Shown here: one piece after another, positions 7,611 through 14,202 of the stretch
Position numbering within the stretch: the stretch's first letter is position 1
How the letters are laid out: every line of letters starts with the position of its first letter
NCBI GenBank assembly: GCA_949299435.1
Contig: CASGAK010000035.1
Span: 1 to 15,134, forward strand
Length of the DNA stretch: 15,134 bases
Source: an uncultured bacterium
Lineage (GTDB): Bacteria > Cyanobacteriota > Vampirovibrionia > Gastranaerophilales > Gastranaerophilaceae
Direction of reading: 5' to 3'
Position numbers and translations under genes: made by a program
Notes under the pieces: model-generated
The model's input: only the letters and a program-made list of their open reading frames with translations
What the model was told of the DNA's origin: nothing
Databases searched by the model: none

Positions 7611-8864
7611 ATGACTGATTTTATAGAAATTGCTAAAAAAGCAAAAACTGCTTCATTATCTATCACGTCTTTGTCTGAAGATGTTAAAAACCGAGCTCTT
7701 CTTTCAATGGCAATGGAAATTGAAAATGCAAAAGAAGAAATATTTGAGGCAAATAAGATTGATTTAGAACTTGCAAAACCGCTGGTAGAAAATGGTGAGT
7801 TATCAAAATCTACATTCAATCGTTTAAAACTCGATGATAATAAAATGCGTGATATGATTGCAGGAATTAGAGAAATTGCACAGCTTCCGGATCCTATAAA
7901 TAAAAAACTTTTAGTAAGAGAATTAGATGAAAATTTGACTTTGTATAAAGTATCTTGTCCTATCGGGGTATTGGGTATTATTTTTGAAGCACGTCCTGAT
8001 GTAATTTCTCAAATTTCATCACTCGCTATAAAGTCATCTAATGCAGTAATTTTAAAAGGTGGGAAAGAAACAACTAATACCAATAAAAAGATTTTAGAGG
8101 TAATAAACAGAGCTTTGACAAAAGTAGAGGAATTTCCTGAAAATGTAATTCAGCAAGTTTTTACACGTGATGATGTTGCAGAAATGCTTAAATGTGATAG
8201 TTACATAAATTTAATTATTCCTCGCGGTGGGAATAGTCTTGTAAGGTTTATAAAAGAGAATACGAAAATTCCTGTACTTGGTCATGCTGACGGTATTTGT
8301 CATGTTTTTGTAGATGAAAGTGCGGACTTGATTACTGTTGAAAAAATAATTATTGATGCCAAAACGCAATATCCAAGTGCTTGTAATAGTGTGGAAACAC
8401 TGCTTATCCACGAAAATTTTGAGAAAAAAGATGAATTACTTGCCGCATTGCAGTTGGAAGAAATTAAGTTGATTGATAACCCTGAAAGCTGGGCCAAAGA
8501 ATATGGTGATAAAATACTAGCATTTAAAACGGTTAAAGATATTAATGAAGCAGTTTCGCATATTAATAAATACGGTTCAGGTCATACCGATTGTATAGTT
8601 ACAAAAAGTTTAGAAAATGCTGAAGATTTTATGAATAGAGTTGATTCAGCAGGAGTATATTTTAATGTATCAACAAGGTTTGCAGACGGTTTTCGCTATG
8701 GTTTCGGTGCAGAAGTCGGAATTTCAACTAACAAAACTCATGCAAGAGGTCCTGTAGGACTTGAGGGGCTTACTATTTATAAATACAAACTTATTGGTAA
8801 CGGGCAGGTTGTATCAGATTATGTGGAAGGCAGAAAAGTTTTTCATCATAAAGATTTGATATAA
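7611..8864 (+). CDS. proA: Gamma-glutamyl phosphate reductase
   Basis: ProA reduces gamma-glutamyl phosphate with NADPH to glutamate-5-semialdehyde, which cyclises to pyrroline-5-carboxylate. The 417 residues match the family, an aldehyde dehydrogenase relative. Motifs seen are CPIGVLGIIFEARPDV (116-131), AVILKGGKE (145-153), IIPRGG (202-207), GHADGICHVFVD (224-235), YPSACNSVETLLIH with catalytic Cys258, and GPVGLEGLTIYK near the end. AAGGAG at 7600-7605 precedes the ATG by five bases and overlaps the proB stop. No proC is in the window. No clear terminator follows, so readthrough into prepilin A is possible. Confidence 0.96.
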   Translation: MTDFIEIAKKAKTASLSITSLSEDVKNRALLSMAMEIENAKEEIFEANKIDLELAKPLVENGELSKSTFNRLKLDDNKMRDMIAGIREIAQLPDPINKKLLVRELDENLTLYKVSCPIGVLGIIFEARPDVISQISSLAIKSSNAVILKGGKETTNTNKKILEVINRALTKVEEFPENVIQQVFTRDDVAEMLKCDSYINLIIPRGGNSLVRFIKENTKIPVLGHADGICHVFVDESADLITVEKIIIDAKTQYPSACNSVETLLIHENFEKKDELLAALQLEEIKLIDNPESWAKEYGDKILAFKTVKDINEAVSHINKYGSGHTDCIVTKSLENAEDFMNRVDSAGVYFNVSTRFADGFRYGFGAEVGISTNKTHARGPVGLEGLTIYKYKLIGNGQVVSDYVEGRKVFHHKDLI

Positions 8865-8901
8865 TAAAAATGTTTTGAATGTTTGTGAATTTTGACTCCT
8901 G

Positions 8902-8930
8902 TTGCACAAGATTAAAACATTTGCTATAAT
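8902..8930 (+). promoter_or_regulatory. Sigma70 promoter of prepilin A
   Basis: TTGCAC (8902-8907), a 17-base spacer and a perfect TATAAT (8925-8930). It is nearly identical to the prepilin B promoter, including the bases AAGATTAAAA after the -35. The predicted start near 8937 gives a leader of about 40 bases. Confidence 0.85.
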
Positions 8931-8977
8931 AAGAAAGTAGATGATGAAAACCTAGTGAAGAATGAAAGGAGCTGGAA

Positions 8978-9796
8978 ATGCAGACTATGATTGAATTTAC
9001 GGGGGGGGGGGCACCCGCAAATAATGCTCCTGTAGGTGTTTTAAAAGAAAATTTAGCATTCACATTAGCAGAAGTATTAATAACTTTAGGAATAATTGGG
9101 ATAGTTGCTGCACTTACAATTCCAAATCTGATGGGAGAATATAAAAAGCGTGTTGTGGAAACTGAGCTGAAAAAGTCTTATACAGAGCTTGCTCAGGTAA
9201 TTCAACGCTCTGAAGTTGATAATGAAGCGGCTATATACTGGAATTGGCCTTATAACGGCGGTACTACGGGCAGCTTATCATATTCTCCCGATAAGTTTTT
9301 CCAGCTTTATTTCGCACCTTATATGAATATTTCATCAAAAATTGAACCAAAAAAATTCACAGTTGAAAATATAGAAGGTACATATTCAAATTGGGTTATT
9401 ACAGAAAAACATGTTACAGGTATGTATGAATTATCTGACGGTCGCATTATCGGATTGTCAACATATACAACTATAACAGGTGACTTGATTAATGCTCGAG
9501 AAAATTCTAATATTGGTACATATTTCCTTTCTACAACAAACCGAAAAGATAAAAGGTTAATTGCAGGTAAAAATTTTTTCACATTTTCTTTACAGGTAAA
9601 AAATAAAAAACTTGTCCCGACTGTGAATGTTTATCAGCGTTGGACATGTGATTATTTGGAAAAGAACAGAAATACTTTTATTGAAAGATGCAGAAGCAAC
9701 CCAACAGCTGATGGAATTAATTCAGGTACTTACTGTACGTTTTTGATATACTGCAACAATTGGGAAATACCTGATGATTATCCGATAAAATTTTAA
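8978..9796 (+). CDS. Prepilin-type (type IV pilin/type II secretion pseudopilin-like) protein A, in-frame state
   Basis: This 272-residue prepilin has a leader of 27 residues, MQTMIEFTGGGAPANNAPVG followed by VLKENLA. Cleavage would fall before Phe28, giving mature FTLAEVLITLGIIGIVAA with the invariant Glu at +5. The hydrophobic first helix leads into an amphipathic stretch (KKSYTELAQVIQR) and a globular domain with four Cys in the last 50 residues. It ends CTFLIYCNNWEIPDDYP, a pattern shared with protein B. Position -1 is Ala where Gly is usual. Such proteins are inserted in the inner membrane and assembled into a pilus or pseudopilus after processing by PilD. No assembly genes are nearby, so the exact machine is unknown. 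AGGAG at 8967-8971 lies six bases before ATG 8978. The run of 11 G in codons 8-12 is a likely phase switch, and 11 keeps the frame open. Confidence 0.88.
   Translation: MQTMIEFTGGGAPANNAPVGVLKENLAFTLAEVLITLGIIGIVAALTIPNLMGEYKKRVVETELKKSYTELAQVIQRSEVDNEAAIYWNWPYNGGTTGSLSYSPDKFFQLYFAPYMNISSKIEPKKFTVENIEGTYSNWVITEKHVTGMYELSDGRIIGLSTYTTITGDLINARENSNIGTYFLSTTNRKDKRLIAGKNFFTFSLQVKNKKLVPTVNVYQRWTCDYLEKNRNTFIERCRSNPTADGINSGTYCTFLIYCNNWEIPDDYPIKF
9001..9011 (+). repeat. Homopolymer of 11 G in the prepilin A leader codons (frame open)
   Basis: Eleven G follow TTTAC. Adding one G brings TAA after about four more codons, and losing one brings TAG after about eight. Either change would therefore abolish the pilin. 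The run lies upstream of the prepilin peptidase site, so it never appears in the mature protein. Confidence 0.9.
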
Positions 9797-9813
9797 AAAA
9801 ATCATCTGATATA

Positions 9814-9822
9814 TGTTATAAT
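9814..9822 (+). promoter_or_regulatory. Extended -10 promoter of tyrA
   Basis: TGTTATAAT is identical to the proB extended -10. There is no recognisable -35, since the upstream bases are an A run at the end of prepilin A. A Shine-Dalgarno AAGGAG (9839-9844) follows, so this mRNA has a short leader, unlike proB. Confidence 0.55.
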
Positions 9823-9850
9823 AATTCCATAATAAATCAAGGAGATTTTT

Positions 9851-10606
9851 ATGCGAATAGGTATAGTCGGATTGGGATTAATTGGCGGATCAATTTTCAA
9901 AGGTTTAAAAGAGCTTGGTTATGATGTGGTAGGAATTTCTCAATCGCAAAGCGGGGAAGCCATTTATAAAACTTATGATGAATTAAAAAATTGTCAGGTT
10001 GTCTTTGTCTGTGTTGCTATGAATAAAACACTTGCAGTGCTTGATGAGCTCGAGAATTATCTTTCTGATATGACACTTGTGACTGATGTGTGTAGTCTGA
10101 AAGAGTTTGTGACAAAAAAGCAAAGACCTTATAATTTTATTCCATCTCACCCCATGGCAGGAACTGAACATCAGGGGTTTGAAAACTCTTTTCCGACGCT
10201 TTTTAAAGGTGCTAAATGGGCAATTACGCCTTTTGCAGGGGATAAGAATATTGAAAAATTAACTGAACTAATTAAAGCACTTGGAGCAGAGCCGATAATT
10301 ACTGATGCAAAGGCTCATGACGAGGCTGTTGCATTAATTTCACATATGCCTATGGTAATTTCTCAGGCATTATTTTCAGCGGCTATGGGCAATCCTCTTG
10401 CAATGGAGCTTGCAGCAAGCGGTTTTCGCGATATGACAAGGCTTGCTATGTCTAATACCGAAATGGCTCAAGATATGGTGGTAATGAACAGTAAAAATAT
10501 TGAGCATGCTATTTTGAAATTGTACAAGTCTGTGGGTGATTTGATTACACCTGAATATTTGCAAAATATTCAAAAAATTAAAGCGATACGCTCAAAAATG
10601 TTTTAA
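9851..10606 (+). CDS. tyrA: Prephenate/arogenate dehydrogenase
   Basis: TyrA performs the oxidative decarboxylation that leads to tyrosine, from prephenate or from arogenate. The 251-residue single-function form has the Rossmann motif GLGLIGGS (7-14), the substrate-site motif HPMAG with His100, and the dimer-domain motifs DEAVALISHMP (157-167) and ASGFRDMTRLAMSN (189-202). It lacks chorismate mutase and ACT domains. The strand that normally ends in Asp for NAD instead reads VVGISQSQ, without an acidic residue. As I recall, Synechocystis arogenate dehydrogenase has GVSRQQ there and prefers NADP. By analogy this enzyme may be NADP-dependent and arogenate-specific, but the substrate cannot be fixed from sequence alone. 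Start ATG 9851 has AAGGAG six bases upstream. A terminator follows at 10645. Confidence 0.92.
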   Translation: MRIGIVGLGLIGGSIFKGLKELGYDVVGISQSQSGEAIYKTYDELKNCQVVFVCVAMNKTLAVLDELENYLSDMTLVTDVCSLKEFVTKKQRPYNFIPSHPMAGTEHQGFENSFPTLFKGAKWAITPFAGDKNIEKLTELIKALGAEPIITDAKAHDEAVALISHMPMVISQALFSAAMGNPLAMELAASGFRDMTRLAMSNTEMAQDMVVMNSKNIEHAILKLYKSVGDLITPEYLQNIQKIKAIRSKMF

Positions 10607-10644
10607 TCTGCTTTTTCGATATTTTTGTTTTAAAAAGCCAAAAA

Positions 10645-10669
10645 CAGGACGTTTGGTGGAGTCGTCCTG
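10645..10669. terminator. Bidirectional terminator between tyrA and the unknown minus-strand gene
   Basis: CAGGACG (10645-10651) pairs with CGTCCTG (10663-10669) around an 11-base loop. On the plus strand CCTTTATTTT follows, and on the minus strand a TTTTT run follows directly. It lies between two converging genes. Confidence 0.8.
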
Positions 10670-10707
10670 CCTTTATTTTGACCATTACTCTAATTGCTAT
10701 TTATATT

Positions 10708-11418
10708 TTATGCTTCGGTCTTGTGTAATAAAACGTTTTGTAAGAATCCTACTGCAAAACCGGCTGCAGCTCCTGCTATTACTAAAGGCATCGTATAACG
10801 TTTACCTTTTATAATATCATGCATTGCTTCTAACAACTTTCTGGATTCAAATGATGCTTGCTGGTCTACTTCTGCGATAATTCTTCGGAATTCTTTACCT
10901 GCTTGACTTTCGTTTCCGCCCAGCTTATTTACAATTCTATCTATGTTATAATCTGAAAAACAGTTATTTAATCTTGATGCATATTTAAATTCTTTAGCTT
11001 CTTTGCTATCTTCCCCTAAAGCTGTGATAATATCTTTTACATCAATATTTTTATTCTTTTCATCATTAATAATATTAAGTACTTTCTTGCCTAATTCAGT
11101 ACTTTCTCCGCCGACTCTTTCAGCAAGATCTTTTAATGATGGATTTTTAAAATTTTCCTTATGTTCTATCATTTTAATAAATTCATCTTGAGCTGGAGTC
11201 TGTTCTTTTAATATTTTGAAAGAGTAAAGTTTATTTTGGTTTACGCTTTTTCTGCTGGAATTTACAATTGACCTATAGTCAATATCTTTTTTTTCCGCTT
11301 TTTGTAATCCGATAGCATTTTTTGCTCCGTAACCTATTACTCCGCCAATAAGCGTTCCATTTATTACCCTTGCTAACGGATTTCCATTGTCATAATTCTG
11401 TACTGCACTTACACTCAT
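10708..11418 (-). CDS. Unrecognised protein with terminal membrane-like segments and three internal repeats
   Basis: I do not recognise this 236-residue protein. A small-residue hydrophobic stretch lies near the N-terminus (about 19-37, INGTLIGGVIGYGAKNAIGL) and a second near the C-terminus (about 208-228, VIAGAAAGFAVGFL). Both are rich in Gly and Ala like glycine-zipper helices. Between them is a charged helical region with three related units: LKDLAERVGGESTELGKKV, VKDIITALGEDSKEAKEF and IDRIVNKLGGNESQAGKEF. The shared pattern is two hydrophobic positions, LG, then two to three residues, S/E, and GK or AK. No catalytic motif or signal peptide is seen. The N-terminus MSVSAVQNYDNGNPLARVIN is not a classical export signal. 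The start ATG 11418 has only a weak upstream AAGG. It is transcribed alone and ends at the 10645 terminator. A membrane-anchored structural protein is one guess. Confidence 0.7.
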   Translation of the reverse strand: MSVSAVQNYDNGNPLARVINGTLIGGVIGYGAKNAIGLQKAEKKDIDYRSIVNSSRKSVNQNKLYSFKILKEQTPAQDEFIKMIEHKENFKNPSLKDLAERVGGESTELGKKVLNIINDEKNKNIDVKDIITALGEDSKEAKEFKYASRLNNCFSDYNIDRIVNKLGGNESQAGKEFRRIIAEVDQQASFESRKLLEAMHDIIKGKRYTMPLVIAGAAAGFAVGFLQNVLLHKTEA

Positions 11419-11465
11419 AGTTAATAAACCCTTACTTAACTAACACGTAATTTTATACTCTATCT

Positions 11466-11485
11466 GCAAGAATTTTCATTCTTGC
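11466..11485. repeat. Perfect hairpin in the gap upstream of the unknown gene
   Basis: GCAAGAAT (11466-11473) pairs with ATTCTTGC (11478-11485) around TTTC. The T tract lies on the plus strand, where no gene ends nearby. On the minus strand it overlaps the likely promoter region of the 10708-11418 gene, so it could be an operator or a terminator of antisense transcription. Otherwise the 174-base gap 11419-11592 holds nothing I can name. Confidence 0.4.
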
Positions 11486-11592
11486 TTTTAAAATATATAG
11501 CAGATTTACACTTAAATATTTTATGCCATTGCCACTAAAAAACAATTGACCAAAACTGAGTAATTAAATCCACTCGGAATGATATCATAAAA

Positions 11593-12630
11593 TTATTTTT
11601 TTGTCAATACTTTTATGAAATTTAGTAACAACATTATAAATACAATGACTAAAATATAGACAGCATAATGCTTTATAGTATTTTCACCCATTAAAAGTGA
11701 TGCGATAGCTCCTGCGACTATGGCAACAGAAGTTAGAATAAGTACGGTTTTCTTTTGTGAAAATCCGGCATGAAGAAGTTTGTGGTGAATATGTTCAGCA
11801 TCAGCTACAAAAGGGGATTTACCTTTACAAATTCTTCTTGTACTGCTGAATACAATATCCATAATAGGTACAGCAAGTACTACAAATGGCAGTAAAAGGG
11901 TTAAAGTCGCTGCTTTCATAACTCCGACTATTGAAATGGTTGCGAGTAAAAATCCTGAAAATAAAGCTCCGCTGTCCCCCATAAATATTTTTGCAGGGTT
12001 AAAATTATAAGTCAAAAATGCAAGCATAGATCCTGCAAGTATAAACCCAATTAAAGCTACAATTGGATTTGATGGTGTCATAGCAATCGCAATTATTGCT
12101 AAAGTAATTGAATTAACAGTAATTACAGATCCTGCAAGTCCGTCTACTCCATCAATAAAATTGACAGCATTAGAAATTCCGACAATCCAAAGCAGAGTAA
12201 TCGGGTAAGACCAAAAACTTAAATCAATTCCACCGAAAAATGGTATGGAGCTTATTTTTACACCCAAAAGATATACAATTGTCGCTATTGATAATTGTAT
12301 AAATAATTTAAATTTAGCATCTAAATTATATACATCATCTACTAAACCCAGTAAGAACATCAGGGAACTTCCCAGTAAAATTCCAGATAAAAGACTGCCG
12401 TACGGATAGTAGCTTAAAAATACTAAAGAAAGAAATGTAAGCATTGTACTTGCCCATATTGCAATACCACCGAGTCTTGATACCGGAATTTTGTGAATTT
12501 TTCTTTCGTTTGGTAAATCTACCAAACCCTCTTTTTTGGAAAAATTGATAACCAGAGGTACCAAAAATACTCCGAATATATAAGCTATAATGGTGCCGAT
12601 AATATGTGCATGTGTTAATTTGATAATCAT
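11593..12630 (-). CDS. Undecaprenyl-phosphate sugar-1-phosphate transferase (WecA/TagO-like)
   Basis: This polytopic membrane enzyme of 345 residues belongs to the MraY/WecA/TagO family, which moves a sugar-1-phosphate, usually GlcNAc-1-P, from a UDP-sugar to the polyprenyl phosphate carrier. Family signs are LPNERKIHKIPVSRLGGIAI (39-58), the DD pair at 98-99 in LGLVDDVYNL, NFIDGVDGLAG (157-167), FMGDSGALFSGF (216-227) and HIHHKLL (280-286). About ten hydrophobic helices are visible. The NFIDGVDGLAG and HIHH motifs point to WecA/TagO rather than MraY. It probably starts a surface polysaccharide, teichoic-acid-like polymer or O-antigen, but no glycosyltransferase genes are adjacent to say which. 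It lies 42 bases after glyA in the same direction and is likely cotranscribed. A 6-bp inverted repeat (12651-12673) sits in that gap. No good Shine-Dalgarno is seen before ATG 12630. Confidence 0.9.
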   Translation of the reverse strand: MIIKLTHAHIIGTIIAYIFGVFLVPLVINFSKKEGLVDLPNERKIHKIPVSRLGGIAIWASTMLTFLSLVFLSYYPYGSLLSGILLGSSLMFLLGLVDDVYNLDAKFKLFIQLSIATIVYLLGVKISSIPFFGGIDLSFWSYPITLLWIVGISNAVNFIDGVDGLAGSVITVNSITLAIIAIAMTPSNPIVALIGFILAGSMLAFLTYNFNPAKIFMGDSGALFSGFLLATISIVGVMKAATLTLLLPFVVLAVPIMDIVFSSTRRICKGKSPFVADAEHIHHKLLHAGFSQKKTVLILTSVAIVAGAIASLLMGENTIKHYAVYILVIVFIMLLLNFIKVLTKK

Positions 12631-12672
12631 TTTAATTCTTTCTATAATTTTAAGGTTTTATTAATCACCTTA

Positions 12673-13917
12673 TTACATATCAGCATAGAGCGGATATTTT
12701 TTGCATAATTTAAGGGATCTTTCTTTTAAATTGCACAATCCCATTTCATTATCTGATGAAAATATTGCAGATGCAATAATTTTTGCAACTTCTGTCATAT
12801 CTTCTTCTTTGAAACCTCTTGTTGTAACAGCAGGAGTGCCAAGGCGTATTCCGCTGGTGACGAAAGGACTTTGCGGATCATTCGGTACGGTGTTTTTATT
12901 AGCTGTGATTCCTACTTTTTCAAGAACATTCGCCATATCTTTACCTGTTTTACCTGTTCTTCTCAAATCCAAAGTCATAAGATGATTTTCAGTCATGCCT
13001 CCGACTATATCCATGCCTTCATCTATAAGTCCTTGAGCCAGAGCTTTCGCGTTTTTAATAATCTGAGCTGCATATTCTTTAAATTCCGGTTTTGAAGCCT
13101 CGAGCAATGCAACCGCTTTAGCTGCAATAATATGCTCTAAAGGTCCGCCTTGCATTCCCGGAAAAATTGCTTTATCGATTCCCATTGCATGTTCTGCTTT
13201 GCACATTGTAATTCCGCCTCTTGGGCCTCTTAGAGATTTGTGAGTAGTTGTTGTGACAAAATCCGCATAAGGTGCAGGTGATGGGTGAAGCCCTGCAACG
13301 ACAAGTCCTGCAATATGTGCGATGTCGGCTAAAAGATAGGCTCCGACTTCATCTGCTATTTCTCTGAATTTTTTGAAATCAATTATTTTAGAATAATTTG
13401 AAGCTCCGCATATAATAAGTTTAGGCTTATGTTTTAGAGCCATTTCGCGTACGTTATCGTAATCAATATTTCCGTTTTCATCTACTCCATAGCTTGCAAC
13501 ATTGAAATATAGCCCTGAAAAGTTAACGGGAGATCCATGAGATAAGTGTCCGCCGTTAGAAAGATCCATTCCTAAAACATGATCACCTGGTTTTAGTGCA
13601 TACATAAACACTGCCATATTGGCTTGTGCACCGCTGTGAGGCTGTACGTTTGCATGATCCATTCCAAAAAGTTCACAAGCTCGTTTTTGTGCAATTTCTT
13701 CTATCAAATCTATGTGCTCACAGCCATTGTAAAATCTTTTGTGAGGTTTACCTTCTGCATATTTATTTGTTAAAACACTTCCTGATGCCTCCATTACAGC
13801 AAGAGAAGTGCAATTCTCGCTTGCAATTAGTTCTATTGTATTTTGTTGTCTTTCCAATTCCTTTTCAATCTGTTCTGCTACAAACGGATCAGTCTTTTTT
13901 AAATGCTCTATATTCAT
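12673..13917 (-). CDS. glyA: Serine hydroxymethyltransferase
   Basis: GlyA is a PLP enzyme that converts serine and tetrahydrofolate to glycine and methylene-tetrahydrofolate, the main source of one-carbon units. The 414 residues match the family. Visible are LIASEN (30-35), NKYAEGKP (51-58), HSGAQAN (94-100), LLADIAHIAGLV with Asp198 and His201, the PLP lysine Lys227 in TTTTHKSLRGPRGG, and FPGMQGGP. The loop RFYNGCEHID differs slightly from the common R-Y-Y-G-G-C-E form, which is unlikely to matter. Start ATG 13917 has GAGGTG eight bases upstream. A good promoter lies at 13952-13980, and the WecA-like gene follows. The acsE-like gene at the other end of the window also uses folate one-carbon units. 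Confidence 0.97.
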   Translation of the reverse strand: MNIEHLKKTDPFVAEQIEKELERQQNTIELIASENCTSLAVMEASGSVLTNKYAEGKPHKRFYNGCEHIDLIEEIAQKRACELFGMDHANVQPHSGAQANMAVFMYALKPGDHVLGMDLSNGGHLSHGSPVNFSGLYFNVASYGVDENGNIDYDNVREMALKHKPKLIICGASNYSKIIDFKKFREIADEVGAYLLADIAHIAGLVVAGLHPSPAPYADFVTTTTHKSLRGPRGGITMCKAEHAMGIDKAIFPGMQGGPLEHIIAAKAVALLEASKPEFKEYAAQIIKNAKALAQGLIDEGMDIVGGMTENHLMTLDLRRTGKTGKDMANVLEKVGITANKNTVPNDPQSPFVTSGIRLGTPAVTTRGFKEEDMTEVAKIIASAIFSSDNEMGLCNLKERSLKLCKKYPLYADM

Positions 13918-13951
13918 ATCCTAATCACCTCACAACTTATCTATCAAATAA

Positions 13952-13980
13952 ATTATAAATTAAATATATTACTATGACAA
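13952..13980 (-). promoter_or_regulatory. Sigma70 promoter of glyA
   Basis: On the minus strand TTGTCA (13975-13980), a 17-base spacer and TATAAT (13952-13957). The predicted start leaves a leader of about 28 bases with a Shine-Dalgarno. It is divergent from the prepilin B promoter, and the AT-rich stretch between them (about 13981-14070) shows nothing else. Confidence 0.75.
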
Positions 13981-14070
13981 CAATTTCATATTTATTTTAC
14001 ATAAGTATTTTAGTTTGTACGAAAAAATCCAAATAAATAGATAATACAAAAATTTTGAATTTTGCGGCCA

Positions 14071-14099
14071 TTGCACAAGATTAAAAAACTTGTTATAAT
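14071..14099 (+). promoter_or_regulatory. Sigma70 promoter of prepilin B
   Basis: TTGCAC (14071-14076), a 17-base spacer and TATAAT (14094-14099). It matches the prepilin A promoter in hexamers, spacing and most spacer bases. Confidence 0.85.
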
Positions 14100-14145
14100 A
14101 AAAGAGTAGACGATGAAAACCGACAAATGATGAAAGGAGCTGGAA

Positions 14146-14202
14146 ATGCAGACTATGATTGAATTTACGGGGGGGGGGGGCACCGCAAAAATACCCGCTT
14201 AA
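14146..14202 (+). other. Truncated leader reading frame of prepilin B (phase-off product)
   Basis: Translation from the ATG with the good ribosome site (AGGAG at 14137-14141) gives MQTMIEFTGGGGTAKIPA and then TAA at 14200-14202, 18 residues in all. The start, Shine-Dalgarno and first codons equal those of prepilin A. The frame misses the prepilin by the one extra G. Confidence 0.85.

Larger units (their letters stand above)
8902..9011 (+). repeat. Copy A of the promoter-leader-polyG cassette
   Basis: This segment matches 14071-14180. The match covers the promoter, the leader with GATGAAAACC, the Shine-Dalgarno and the codons for MQTMIEFT, and ends in the G run. The last 39 bases before the G run are identical in both copies. 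Similarity largely stops right after the run and resumes only at the pilin signal. Confidence 0.85.
14071..14180 (+). repeat. Copy B of the promoter-leader-polyG cassette
   Basis: Second copy of the segment at 8902-9011. From 14130 to the end of the eleventh G the two copies are identical over 50 bases, while the earlier part has scattered substitutions. This one has one more G than copy A. Confidence 0.85.

Noticed and set aside
12701..13958. Plus-strand open frames over glyA
   Set aside because: They are shadows of the conserved glyA gene, and their predicted proteins have no recognisable features.
14159..14161. TTG at 14159 as a genuine start of prepilin B
   Set aside because: It lies 17 bases from the Shine-Dalgarno and inside codons shared with prepilin A, whose ATG start is clear. 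It is only a way of reading the intact frame.
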